NCBI RefSeq assembly: GCF_021347895.1
Contig: NC_067132.1
Coordinates: 28,923,757-28,987,756 of the forward strand
Direction: 5' to 3'
DNA length: 64,000 bases
Origin: Acanthochromis polyacanthus
Lineage: Eukaryota > Chordata > Actinopteri > Pomacentridae
In this document: positions 10,801 through 20,666 of the stretch, in pieces
Layout of the letters: every line of letters starts with the position of its first letter
Position numbering within the stretch: position 1 is the first letter of the stretch
The notes under the pieces: generated by a model
What the model was told of the DNA's origin: nothing
The model's input: the letters and a program-made list of their open reading frames with translations, nothing else
The model's database searches: none
Translations under genes and position numbers: made by a program

Positions 10801-12395
10801 TGTGTTGCACATGGATGTCAATTAAAAATTCAAATTAAAGTCCTGAAACTTTAATACTGAGCTGGTGTGGAGGAATGGAGCTCATAAAATATTCAAGGAC
10901 GCTTTTAATCGCACCATATCAAATGTCTGTCATCGTTTATTCATATTTATTCATTTGCAAACAAAGCCTCGTCTCGTTAGTCCTTTCCAAAGGCAAAGTG
11001 CTGATTTCCTCCCAGTGTTGCTGCAGCATGTAGATAGAGAAGGGAATTTGCCTTCTTATTGTAATTATAGAAACAAAAACCCAATGCTTTGCTGCACTGG
11101 TGCATCAGTAATGGTAGTGAAAGTAGCCAGTAGGATTAAACGCTGCACTCAGTGAAGTCATAACACTCGGAATGTTTGAAATTATGCTTCAGACATGAGC
11201 GCCTGTAAAAAGTTATGACCCAGAGGATGAAGTAGCTGCAATAAAGTGAGCCTTGTTAGGACTGAGGCGAGGAAAAAATGCTTTTAATAAAGTTCAGCCA
11301 GTCCAAGATTGGAGAAAAAAAGAGAAAAAAAAAGCCCATACTGCAGTAAAGGAAGTCTCTCATGTTGTCTACATTTCACGATAAGAAGCAAACTTCTTTT
11401 CAGCGGCTTGCTCAATTAATTACATCTGCGAGAAGTGTTGTACAATCCCTATTAAACAGCACGGAGGAAATGACTCACTTTGATTTGCTCTGAGATGTAC
11501 TTAATGTTAATTAATACCTCCGTTCTCCAATTTGACTCTTTATATTGCAGGTTTGCAACTGAATGTGCTGCACCGTTAATTAAAATCAGGTTGCGACTGG
11601 GTGAAGTCAATTACCTCCAAATCCCAAATGAATATCTGCAGTGTTGCTACGTGTGACCGGTGGAGCACAACAAGCAGAAAAAGGCCTGCACTTCAAAAAA
11701 ACACAAAACACAGCCTCAAAGGGGAAAAAATACACTTTCAGATGCCCTTGGATGAGATATGGTTGTGTTGTTTTTGTGCCAAAATGCTGCTTTGTTTGTT
11801 TTTTTCTAATTTGCTTTCAATCACCTTGCCTGATGAGCTTTTTTCCCCCAACAACTTTCAACAGTCACCAGAAAATAGAAGGTTCCTCTGTGTTGGAAAT
11901 GTGGAGGAAGTTATGTGAATACAAACAGAATAGTTGGGTTTTTTTAACTGAGAGAAGCGAGAGCTGAATGGCAGCCAATGTTTTTCGTCCCTGCTTAGTG
12001 GAAATGCCTCTACAGCTCTGCCAGTGGTGCTCCGAGGCTGCACTTTGGCACCGAATTACAAGCTACCAACGGTGCCAACATGTTGATGTTTAGCAGGTAT
12101 GGATTTACCATATTCCCCATCTTCTTCTGGTGCATTAACATCCTAGCAACGCTAATTAGCACTAGACATGAATGCAAGTCCAAATCTGGTATATTGATAT
12201 AAAAAATCTAATCAAAACTATGCATGCAGCACATTTAAAAAACCTGGGTTAACCAAAGTGCTGCACGTGCTGTCAGATATATGACTTAAAGATAATATGT
12301 AACTAAATATCAATCAGTGAAATGAAGTAAAACAGCATAAAGCACTAAAAGAGGATGGCAACTCACAAGATCGATTAGAAATAATAATAAATACG
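10801..12395. other. Single-copy sequence with candidate regulatory block
   Basis: No exon recognised. The stretch 11380-11610 is AT-rich but not simple. It has several TAATTA-type homeodomain words (caattaattacatc, gttaattaatacc, cgttaattaaaatc) about 0.5-1.2 kb upstream of the dpp6-S promoter. That density is what one expects of a developmental enhancer, but it may be chance in AT-rich DNA. Confidence 0.4.
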
Positions 12396-13054
12396 AACAA
12401 GAAAAGCATTCAGAGAGCGCAGTACTCCACCAAGGCTGTCCATTCCCCCATATGGGGAAATGCCGCATTTTTCTTAGAAATGCAGCGTTTGTTTATTAGT
12501 TATTGATGATCAGAAATAATGGCAACATAGAATGTAATATAGATGTACCCATAAATAAAATGACCTTGCAATGAGCACAGGCGTGTTATGCATGTGTACA
12601 TTATGTACAGATACCGAATCGCATGACCTTAATATGTAGAATTGATTTGACTCAAACACCCCCACAATTTAATCAGTTGTTCCTTGTATGATTTCTGATG
12701 CTAAAGTCCTGATAAGATCACAGCGTTCCATTTGTAGTAGGATCACAATCATGTGATCGTCAGCAGGCAGCTGATGTAGTGTTCACTTGTTGTCATAATT
12801 ACAGTGGCGTTGTGCCGCTATCTCACAATGATACAGAAATCTTTAACAAATCAGTGGATCCAGACTATAAGCTGCATCACTGTCAAAATCTAATGGGGTG
12901 GTCCTTCTGTCATTTCTGACCTTGCCTGAAAATGTCATCCAACTCCATTAGTCCATTTTTGAATAATGTTGCAAACAGACAGAATAACAGACGGACAAAC
13001 AGACAAACACACGCCAATCATCATATAATTCCACTGCAGTCCTTGGGGGAGTAA
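12396..13054 (-). repeat. TTACTCC interspersed repeat, copy 2
   Basis: Reverse-oriented copy: aacaagaaaagcattcagag at its left edge is the reverse complement of the standard right end, and gggggagtaa at 13046-13054 is the reverse of the standard ttactcc start. It is complete and colinear with the copy at 5388-5949. It is followed immediately by a LINE C-terminal fragment on the same strand (13067-13230). Confidence 0.85.
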
Positions 13055-13066
13055 ATATTAGGACCA

Positions 13067-13230
13067 TTAACAGCAGCTGAAGGCCATTGGAAACATGTAC
13101 ATCTTGAGGTTTTTCTTGAGAATATCAACAGAGGAGGGATATTTGATTGAGCGATGAAGGCTGTTCCAAAGCTTTAGGGCTGCTACCGCACAAGCCTCAC
13201 CTTGACCCTCAGTCATGGAACATGCACTAC
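13067..13230 (-). pseudogene. LINE (L2/CR1-like) reverse-transcriptase ORF, extreme C-terminus
   Basis: The minus-strand frame ends AVAALKLWNSLHRSIKYP, then SSVDILKKNLKMYMFPMAF, then SCC and stop at 13067-13069. This matches the stereotyped end of L2/CR1/Rex1-type non-LTR retrotransposon ORF2 proteins (pattern 'APxLWNSLPxxIRxxxSxxxFKxxLKTxLFxxAF'). The reverse-transcriptase core and endonuclease are absent, so it is a 5'-truncated dead copy. A shorter copy of the same end occurs at 27519-27578, also next to a TTACTCC repeat on the same strand. The repeat may therefore serve as this LINE's 3' untranslated tail. Confidence 0.7.
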
Positions 13231-13828
13231 AACAGGGCTGCAAAATGATGTTGAAAATGAAACAAAAAACGCAATTACTTCGGCGAAAGCTGACGTCATG
13301 ATGGTTTGTCACGAGACTATTCACTGATTTCAGGGACAAAATATTATCATTGCACTTCCACATTCTAACAGAGCACTGCTTCTATTCGATGTTGTGCTAC
13401 TTTTATGCATTTCTTCAACCTAAAAAGAGCACTGCTTTCACTTTTACATCACACAGCTCAATGATGCACTATGTAATGTTCTAGATATCCGACGGTCAAG
13501 GACGAGCATTCAGAGAGTGGTGTTTTTCTTTTTGGCCTTTATACTTTCACCAGAAATCAGTTTGTGGTGATGTTTTTTTTAAGGCGGCTGAACAAGCAAG
13601 TTGTGTTGCCTGGCAGCACAAACAATATTTACTTTATATCACTTGCCCTGAATTGAAAACGATGATCCATTTCGAGGGCCTAGCTCTTAACTGTCTGCTC
13701 TTTGCTGAGTGAAGCCAAAACATCTCGATGGATGGACGGATTACTGCCTACCAGGACCACACCCATTAGGTGCCAAGCTTCTGTAGGAGGTGGCTATAAA
13801 CATTTTGCTTTGGGAAACTCAATCTTAA
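13231..13828. other. Single-copy sequence, no gene seen
   Basis: No exon or repeat family recognised. The minus-strand open frame continues upstream of the LINE fragment to 13363, but without recognisable protein similarity beyond about 13230. Confidence 0.4.
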
Positions 13829-14115
13829 AACTGCAAAAAGATGCAAAGTGACTAAAAAGACACACAAAATGACTACAAAGGCACTCACAGCCTTTAAATA
13901 ATTGGTCCAAAATCCTCAAATTGACTATAAAACGACACAAAGACAACAAATTACAAAAAAGAGAAACATAATGACTGCTAATAAACACAATGTGACAAAA
14001 AAAGACAAACAGAATGACAAACAAACTCACGTAAAATGATTGCAAAGATGCACAAGATGATACCAAAGAGACACAAATTGAATACAAAGAACAATGAATC
14101 TACCACAAAGACACA
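13829..14115. repeat. Degenerate 'actacaaagacacaaaatg' minisatellite
   Basis: Repeated variants of aaaatgactacaaaggcac, gacacaaa and acacaaaatgac fill the stretch, with no fixed period. The word composition is the complement of the ttttgtcattttgtgtctc arrays inside the hAT-like copies (17036-17430, 39553-39965, 61864-62075), so it may share their origin. Confidence 0.7.
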
Positions 14116-14689
14116 TTATGACTTCAGTGAGAAAAAAGGTTACGATAAAGCCCAAGTGCCAGTGGCTTGTTGTTAAGTTTAAGAAGTCATATTAGCCAAA
14201 ATCATTCCTGAGATTAATAATTAATTAGCTGTGCACCCCTGATAATGGTACCATGAAAAGTTAAGAGACAGCCAAAGTTGAAACAATCCACCTGAGGAAA
14301 TAATGAATCTGTGCACCAAAGTTCAAGGCAATCCATCACTAGTTGTTGAGGCATTTCGCTAATGAGCAAGGCTCCTCCAAAGACCATAACGATACGTACG
14401 AAAACAGAGTAATTCACTTCATAGACGTTAAGATATTTCAGTCTAGTGTTGGCTAAATGACCGACCAAAAGACGACACAACATTCCTTAAGCTGTGCTGC
14501 TAGACTGGCGATAAATCTCTGTGAAGTGTTTACTGACAACACATTTGGAGTTCTGTGGGTTTTTTAGTCTAAAAAGAAACAAACTTCTCTGGTTCTTCCA
14601 AAAGTATGAAAAACGCAACATTTAAAATGTTTCACTCTTTTAAAGAAATAAAAGCTTTTAATGCATTTTGTGTCGAGTCGACAACATTA
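14116..14689. other. Single-copy sequence, no gene seen
   Basis: No exon recognised on either strand. Open frames here are short and without recognisable similarity. Confidence 0.4.
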
Positions 14690-15057
14690 TCCCTCAGTTT
14701 TTCATTTACACATTACAACTTGCAGATCACAGAGTGTCTACAAAGACACAAAACATTTAGTCACAGGCATCCAGAACTGAACAAACCAGGATTTTACTTT
14801 ATGATCAAAACAAAAAAAACGACAAAAATGAGACACAAAATGACAAAAGAACAATGAACAATCTAGTATTTTACTTTATAATCATATCAATTTGTCATGG
14901 TCTAGAAATTAATTCAAATTTATTGTTTTACAAATTTACAAATAGCAGTTGATGTCTTCTCTGTAATGTTTTACATTTTACAAAGCTGTCCTGTGGGCCA
15001 GATTGGACCCTCTGGAGGGCCGGTTTTGGCACGCGGGCCGCATGCTTGACACCCCTG
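14690..15057 (+). mobile_element. hAT-like element, 5'-truncated copy
   Basis: Runs from ccctcagtttttcatttaca to the right terminus catgcttgacacccctg at 15057. It is colinear with the right half of the copy at 4722-6021 (catttagtcacaggcatcca; gattggaccctctgg). It contains a short run of gacaaaaatgagacacaaaa (about 14815-14855), the seed form of the minisatellite greatly expanded in other copies. The left half is missing. Confidence 0.8.
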
Positions 15058-16255
15058 ATCTAATGGTTGTGTTGCAATTTTTGACATGTGAAAAAAAGAA
15101 TGAAAGAATGAAAGCCACCCAGTGAGCAGAGCACCAGATATCAGCGGCTCCACATTAGCAGCAACTCAACACAATGATGTATGAAACCCAGAGAACTGCT
15201 CAACGGCCAATCAATCAGCCCCAAACTAATGACGGCCACTTTCGGCCAAAGCCCTATTGGCCGATGACGGATGCTGTGTGATCGGACGGCGGCAGCCAAG
15301 AACACAATAACTACCTCACCGCTGCTGTGTTAGAGAGTGAGTGTACAAACCTCATGTCCCTGATGTTGACAAATGGACACGAGGCGGCCGTGATGAATGC
15401 TCCAGGGGCCGGCTTTGTTTAAATACACGTTCCTGCAAAGTTAGGAATTAACTGACTGACGGTGCCAAACAAATGGAGCCATCCGCTCACTTCCTGCCTC
15501 ATCATTTCACTGCCAGTGGCGAGCGAGCAGCCAACCTGATGAACTTCCGCCAAATTAAAACTCCAAAGCAATCAATACTTGCCACTTAAAATACTATACG
15601 CTGATGCATTGGTTTTGGCGCTGATTGTAGCTCAGTAATTACTGGAAACAAACTCGTGGTTACTGGGTGATGATTACATAGATAAGAATAATTGCTGTTG
15701 TTAAAGAGACATTTGTAATTAACCCAGCAAATTTCCAAGGCTGGCGTTTTATATTTAGGTTCCGTCAGTGCAGCCAAGAGATTTACAGACGGGCACATGG
15801 GGTGGTTAGTGCGTTTGCTTTCAAAATAGCCTTCACGCACGAAGAAGCAAGCAAATGATAAGAATAACAAAAAGGCAGAAATGGATGCTTCAAACTGAGA
15901 GGGGAAACAAAGAGCTGCCGAGTCTGAAAAGCACCCAAAAATTGTTGCGCAGACTGAATTACATTTCTGTTTTTCTTTCCTCAATTTCATTTCAGAAACC
16001 AAAGCAAAGTCTGTCCAAAGCTTTTAGTTTGCATAAAGCAAACAGTTGTTTCCTCGAGTGTTCTGGCTGCACGGGCTTCTTAATTGAGATATTTGGAGAA
16101 CTAAAGCATTAAATCCCCGTTAAGACCAACGGGTATAAGAGGGATCATGGACATTACGAGGAAATCTGGTGTGTTTTTGATCGAGTCTCATGTTGAAATG
16201 CTTTGGAGGACGGAGCATTACGGCCTGAGAAAAGATCAATTCACGGCTACGATTT
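15058..16255. other. Single-copy sequence with paired CCAAT motifs
   Basis: No exon recognised. Around 15200-15300 there are two oppositely oriented CCAAT-type words (ggccaatcaatcagcc and ctattggccgatgacgg) about 50 bases apart in a CpG-containing patch, a layout compatible with NF-Y binding. No gene start is evident next to them. The rest is AT-rich single-copy DNA. Confidence 0.35.
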
Positions 16256-16730
16256 AAAGGGATAGTTCGGGATTTTTGACATGAATCTGTATGGCATCCC
16301 CGTCAGCAGTGTTGCTCATTCACAAAGACTTACTGCCGACAGCGTCCAGTGAGCAGAGACCCGTCCGGTTTTGGTCCAGACGAAAGTAGTCCAGCCAGTT
16401 TGCTGGGGTCACGAAAATAAAGCGTTTTCTTCTCAAACCAATATGTGTTCAAAAGAGTGATATATTTGCATTACAAAACCGTTGTCCACGAAAAAGTCAG
16501 ACCTCGTAAACGCTTGGTACTATTTTCTCTCCCTTCATATCACTCCGCGCTGCCTCCAGCTGGCAGCTGTGCAGGTTTCACTTTGTTTACTGCTCGTAAA
16601 GTTAACAACAACATGTCTGACTACGACAGCGACGATGAATATATTGACTTCAGCATTCAGCCAAGGGGATATCTTTATGAACCCGAATATACTGAAGCCG
16701 AAATTCACCAGATGGAGTTAGAACAGGCAC
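16256..16730 (+). mobile_element. 5' fragment of an ISL2EU-like DNA transposon
   Basis: Opens aaagggatagttcgggattt, the characteristic 5' text of fish ISL2EU-type repeats as I recall them. It runs through a leader into the first codons of an acidic ORF (16613-16741). The fragment stops abruptly at about 16730, where the next mobile element begins. Family naming is from memory and should be confirmed by a repeat-library search. Confidence 0.6.
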
Positions 16731-16741
16731 CCCATTTCTAA
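16613..16741 (+). pseudogene. Truncated transposon ORF start (acidic, 'P2X7-C-like' ORF type)
   Basis: An ATG at 16613 opens 42 codons: MSDYDSDDEYIDFSIQPRGY, then LYEPEYTEAEIHQMELEQAP and HF, then stop. About 39 residues look genuine. The Asp/Ser-rich start followed by a QP-x-x-Y-L-Y-E-P-E-Y-T-E-x-E-I motif is typical of the N-terminus of transposon-borne proteins annotated in fish as 'P2X purinoceptor 7-like', an ORF carried by ISL2EU-type elements. Normally a Cys-rich domain follows; here it is lost because the miniature element at 16744 abuts the frame and supplies the stop codon. It is not a host gene. It shows no internal frameshift, so the truncation is the main damage visible. Confidence 0.6.
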
Positions 16742-16747
16742 ATGGGG
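16730..16747. other. Perfect 8-bp inverted repeat at an element junction
   Basis: ccccatttctaaatgggg: eight-base arms around two bases, exactly where the ISL2EU-like fragment meets the miniature element. It is probably an accident of the junction but could mark the breakpoint mechanism. Confidence 0.6.
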
Positions 16748-16846
16748 TCATTTAGAAATGTCCTTATTTTTGAAAGAAAAGCAGTTTTGTTTTGTTCTTT
16801 TTTCCAATGAAGATAACATTAAATAAATCGGAAATACAGTCTTGAC

Positions 16847-17692
16847 CAAGGGTGTCAAACATGTGGAACGAGGACCAAAAGAGGTCCTCCAGAGGGTCCA
16901 ATCCGGCCCTCAAAGTGTAAAAATTACAGAGAAGACATTAACTGCAGATTGCAAATTTATAAAACCATAAATTTAAAATAATTTCTAGACCATAACAAGT
17001 TTTGTTTTGTATCAAAGTAAAATACTAGATTGGTCATTGTTCTTTTGTCATTTTGTGTCTCGTTTTTGTCATATTTTGTCTTATTTTTGTTGATTTTTGT
17101 CAGATTTTTTCATTTTGTGTTTTATTTTTGTCTTGCTTGTGTATTTATTTTTGTCATTTTATCTTTTGCTTTATTCATTGTTTGTGTCATGTTTTTGTCT
17201 TGCTTGTGTTGTCTACTTTTTTGTCATTTTGTTTCAAACCTTTGTTATTTTTGATCTCGTTTGTGTCATTTGCGGAATCTTTTTGTCTCGTTTTTGTCAC
17301 TTGTCCATTTTTTTTGTTGCTTTGTAACTTTTTTCATCAAATTTTTTGTCTCTGTTGTTTTGTTTTGTCTTGTCTCATTTTTAGTCGTTTTGTGTATCAT
17401 TGCTGTCATTTTAATTTTTGTAATATATTTTATGTGAATGGCAAACTGAGGCATAAAATTGCTGAAACTGAATTTGCTTTTCTTCAGACATTTCATGTTG
17501 TTCATGTTTTGTAAAAATATAATTCCTTAAATGTGAACATTTTCAGAATGTACTTTTTTGCACTAAAATGAAGGAAAAAAAGAAGTTGTGGTAACTTACA
17601 GGTTATTATGTTATGATTTCACTGGTCCGGCCCACTTGAGATCAAACTGGGCTGAATGTGGTCCCTAAACCAAAATGAGTTTGACACTTCTG
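16847..17692 (-). mobile_element. hAT-like element with 8-bp target duplication
   Basis: Termini caagggtgtcaaacatg and gagtttgacacttctg are inverted relatives of caggggtgtcaaa. Flanks gtcttgac (16839-16846) and ctctagac (17693-17700) are an 8-bp duplication with two mismatches, derived from gtctagac in the intact outer element. An 8-bp duplication is diagnostic of the hAT superfamily. The interior carries a ~400-bp ttttgtc-type minisatellite. No transposase frame is present. Confidence 0.85.
17036..17430. repeat. ttttgtcattttgtgtctc minisatellite inside the hAT copy
   Basis: Variable-length repeats built from ttttgtc, attttgt and gtgtctcg words. Several overlapping hydrophobic Phe/Leu/Cys-rich frames result; they are artefacts. 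The corresponding stretch of the copy at 14690-15057 is only about 40 bases, so the array has expanded in place. Confidence 0.85.
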
Positions 17693-17747
17693 CTCTAGAC
17701 ATTTTTAATGTGGTAAATGACTGTTCTGGCTGGAAACGGCTGATTTT

Positions 17748-17945
17748 TAAAGTTCTTTTTTGACCTTTTTGTTGGCTTTATTTGACAAGCTAGCAGAGAG
17801 TCAGACAGGTAAGTAAGGTAAGAATTGGAGGCAGACCTGCAGCAAAGTCCCATAAGCTGGAATCAAACCCAAGCCGCTGCATCAGGGGTGACAGCCTCCG
17901 TTTACGAGTCACCCATTCAGTCAGTTGAACTTTCTGGGAGCCCCA
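17748..17945 (-). mobile_element. tRNA-derived SINE with target-site duplication
   Basis: Read on the minus strand it has a tRNA-like head containing gggtttgattcc (box-B-like), then a body ending in caaataaagccaac and a T/A-rich tail. It is flanked by aaacggctgatttt (17734-17747) and aaacagctgatttt (17946-17959), a 14-bp target duplication with one mismatch; this sequence occurs once in the uninterrupted outer element. Retroposition into the miniature element is therefore directly visible. Confidence 0.85.
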
Positions 17946-18109
17946 AAACAGCTGATTTTAATGGAATATCTCCATAGGGGTACAGAGGAACATTTCCAGC
18001 AACCATCACTCCTGTGTTCTAATGCTACACTGTGTTAGCTAACGGTGTTGAAAGGCTAATTGACGACTAGAATTGTCCGGATGACCCCAAACTTTTGAAC
18101 GGTAGCATA

Positions 18110-19147
18110 TATTGTGTTGTTCTAGCATCCGCAGCCCCTCCTTGCTTTAAGTTTATGCAGGCACGCATCCACAAAATGTGTCCCAACACACCCATTTGTA
18201 GAGAAAATGGAATCTAAAAAAAAAAAAAAGGTATTTTCTGAGTTATAGCCAGCTCCATTCTCCCAGAACATATTCTGTCATTGCATATGGCCGAAGCCAT
18301 CTATCAGTGTTGCTTTAATTCTATATCAAACCCTTTCCAATGCAGCTACTCCCCAGTGTGTAACAGAATGCTTCAAAAACAAAACTTGCCCAGAAGAACA
18401 ACCCACCGCAGCTTGTTTTGATTAAATACTTTAAGGGAGTATGCATTTCCTCGCCGGCTGTGGGTTTTTTTTTTTTCTTCGATTGTGCATTTAGATATGG
18501 AGAAATCTTGTGCAGTACATGATGGAGGAAGCTTGCACACAATAGAAGACGCCAGAGAGAGGTCGAGCAGGCTGGAAGTGATTACTCTGGCATCGACACG
18601 GAGCAGCACCAGAGGTCTAAGATTCGAACACAGAGACTCGGCTTCCCAGCAGGTGGTGGCGGGCCGACGACTGCTCGCCATCAATTTTTCCGCTCTTATT
18701 TGTCTGACACATGACGGCGGGGATCAGAATATTGGAGGAAAGTAATTGCTTTTCCATCTCCCACCCCTGCCTCTTACATAAATACAGCTCGGACCCGTCA
18801 TCCCGCTGACGGATGCATCAGGATGCAGTTTCACCTCTTGTCGGCGTACAGCACTTTATGCCAGGTGTGACTCATCAGCCTTCACACCATTCAGCCGTGA
18901 AATGTCAACAGAGCCGGATTCCACAACCGGTGCTTCTGTTTCCAGCGTCGGGCAGACGAGCACGTCTGTGAATGAGTTTCCAGCTTTTTTTTTTCCTCTT
19001 TAGCATACTCTATGTGTGTGTACTGTATGTTCTCCCTGCTGGAGAAGTCTGAGGAGGCAGGAAGCCAATCAGATTGTGTGTTATTGTCACATTTGTACTC
19101 CCCGTGCTCACTTCACAATCCTGTTTTCCAGCGAAATGCTAATTACA
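18110..19147. other. Single-copy sequence, no gene seen
   Basis: Contains a short poly-A run (18217-18229) and a GC-richer block 18480-18760 with a plus-strand open frame of 86 codons that matches nothing I know. The block is non-repetitive and could be a conserved element. Confidence 0.35.
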
Positions 19148-20666
19148 TACACTGCCAGTCAACAGTTTGGACACGCCTTCTCATTCAATGGTTTTTCATG
19201 ACTATTTACGTTGTAGATTCTCACTGAAGGCATCAAAACTATGAATGAACACATATGGAATTATGTAGTAAACAAAAAAGTGTGAAATAAGTCAAAACAT
19301 GTTTTGTATTTTAGATTCTTCAAAAATAGGCACTCTCTGCTTTGATTACTGCTTTGTACACTCTTGGCATTCTGTCCATGAGCTTCATGAGGTAGTCACC
19401 TGAAATGGTTTTCCAACAGTCTTGAAGGAGTTTCCAGAGATGCTGAGCAATTTCTGGCCCTTTTGCCATCACTCTGCAGTCCATCTCCTCCCAAACCATC
19501 TAGATTGGGTTTAGGTCAGGTGACTGTGGAGGCTGGGTCATCTGACGCAGCATCCATCACTCTCCTTCTTGATCAAATATCCCTTACACAGCCTGGAGGT
19601 GTGTTTGAGGTCATTGTACTGTTGGAAAATCAATGATGGTCCAACTAAATACAAACCGGATGGGATGGCATGTCGCTGCAGGATGCTGTGGTCGTCATGC
19701 TGGTCCAGTATGTCTTCAATTTGGAACGAAACCCCATCATACCTCCTCCTCTTCCATGCTTCACGGTGGGAACCATGTATGTAGAGACCATCCGTTCACC
19801 TTTCTGTATCGCACAAAGACACGGTGAGTGGAACCGAAGATCTCAAATTTGGACTCATCAGACCAAAGCACAGATGTCCACTGGTCTAATGTCCATTCCT
19901 GGTGTTTCTTGGCTCAAACTAATATCTTCTGCTTGTTGTTTTTCCATAGTAGTGGTTTCTTAGCTGCTATTTGACCAGAAAGGCCTGATTGGTCAGTCTC
20001 CTCTGAACAGCTGATGTAGAGATGTGTCTGCTGCTAGAGCTCTGTGTGGCATTTATCTGGGCTCTAATCTGAGCTGCTGTTGACTTGTGATTTCTGAGGC
20101 TGGAGACTCAGATGAACTTATCCTAGCAGCAGAGGTGACTCTTGGTCTTCCTTTCCTGGGGTGCGACTGCACTTGGGGATACATTCAAAGTTCTTGCAAT
20201 TTTCTGGACTGACTGACTTTCAGTTCTTAAAGTAATGATGGACTGTCGTTTCTCTTTACTTAGCTGATGGTTCTTGAGATAATATGGATTCTAACAGCTG
20301 TCAAATATGGCACCAACCTGACTTCTTTGGTCCCAACCCCTTCAAGAAGGCAAGAAATTCCACAAATGAACCTTGACAAGGCACACCTGTGAGGTGAAAA
20401 CCATTTCAGGTTCGACCTCATGAAGCTCATGGAGAGAAGGCCAAGAGTGTGCAAAGCAGTAATCAGTGCAAAGAGTGGACACTTTGAAGAATCTAAAATA
20501 TAAACATGTTTCAACTTATTTTACATTTTTTGTCTGATACACAGTTCCAGCTGTGTTCATTCACAGTTTAGATGCCTTCAGTGAGAATCTACAATGTAAA
20601 TAGTCATGAAAATAAAGAAAAAACATTCAATGAAGAGTTGTGTCCAAACTTTTGACTGGTAGTGTA
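19148..20666 (-). mobile_element. Full-length Tc1-like DNA transposon, inactive
   Basis: The 1.52-kb element has terminal inverted repeats: tacactgccagtcaacag at the left and cttttgactggtagtgta at the right, within longer matching arms (ccttctcattcaatgg versus cattcaatgaagag; actatttacgttgtagattctc versus gagaatctacaatgtaaatag). TA sits at the outer edge. The interior carries a decayed transposase on the minus strand, annotated separately. Length and arm layout fit the Tc1/mariner superfamily in fishes. Confidence 0.95.
19270..20480 (-). pseudogene. Tc1-like transposase pseudogene
   Basis: On the minus strand, separated frames give recognisable transposase pieces. RKGRPRVTSAA (about 20130-20165) is the GRPR-type motif linking the two N-terminal helix-turn-helix domains. 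PPQSPDLNPI followed by TAG and then MVWEEMDCRVMAKGPEI (about 19450-19535) is the stretch around the third catalytic residue of the DD34E triad. C-terminal text runs on to SGDYLMKLMDRMPRVYKAVI and ends AESAYF, stop. The codon after DLNPI, normally the catalytic Glu, is TAG (19502-19500). Other stops and frameshifts occur upstream, so no active enzyme can be made. The intact protein would bind the terminal repeats and cut and paste the element. Confidence 0.9.

Larger units (their letters stand above)
16744..18109. mobile_element. Tc1/mariner-type miniature element split by a hAT copy and a SINE
   Basis: The outer element begins ggggtcatttagaaatgtcc at 16744 (its first ~20 bases are lost) and ends acttttgaacggtagcata at 18109. 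It is colinear with the uninterrupted copy at 51118-51460. It is interrupted twice: by a hAT-like element at 16847-17692, with an 8-bp target duplication, and by a SINE at 17748-17945, with a ~14-bp target duplication. The outer element codes for nothing. Confidence 0.85.

Noticed and set aside
17030..17514. Hydrophobic Phe/Leu/Cys-rich frames up to 153 codons
   Set aside because: Artefacts of the ttttgtc minisatellite in a hAT-like element; the same applies at 39557-39835 and 61888-62079.
18485..18745. 86-codon plus-strand frame with balanced composition
   Set aside because: No recognisable family, no splice context and no in-frame upstream stop to define a start. It is kept only as a possible conserved element.
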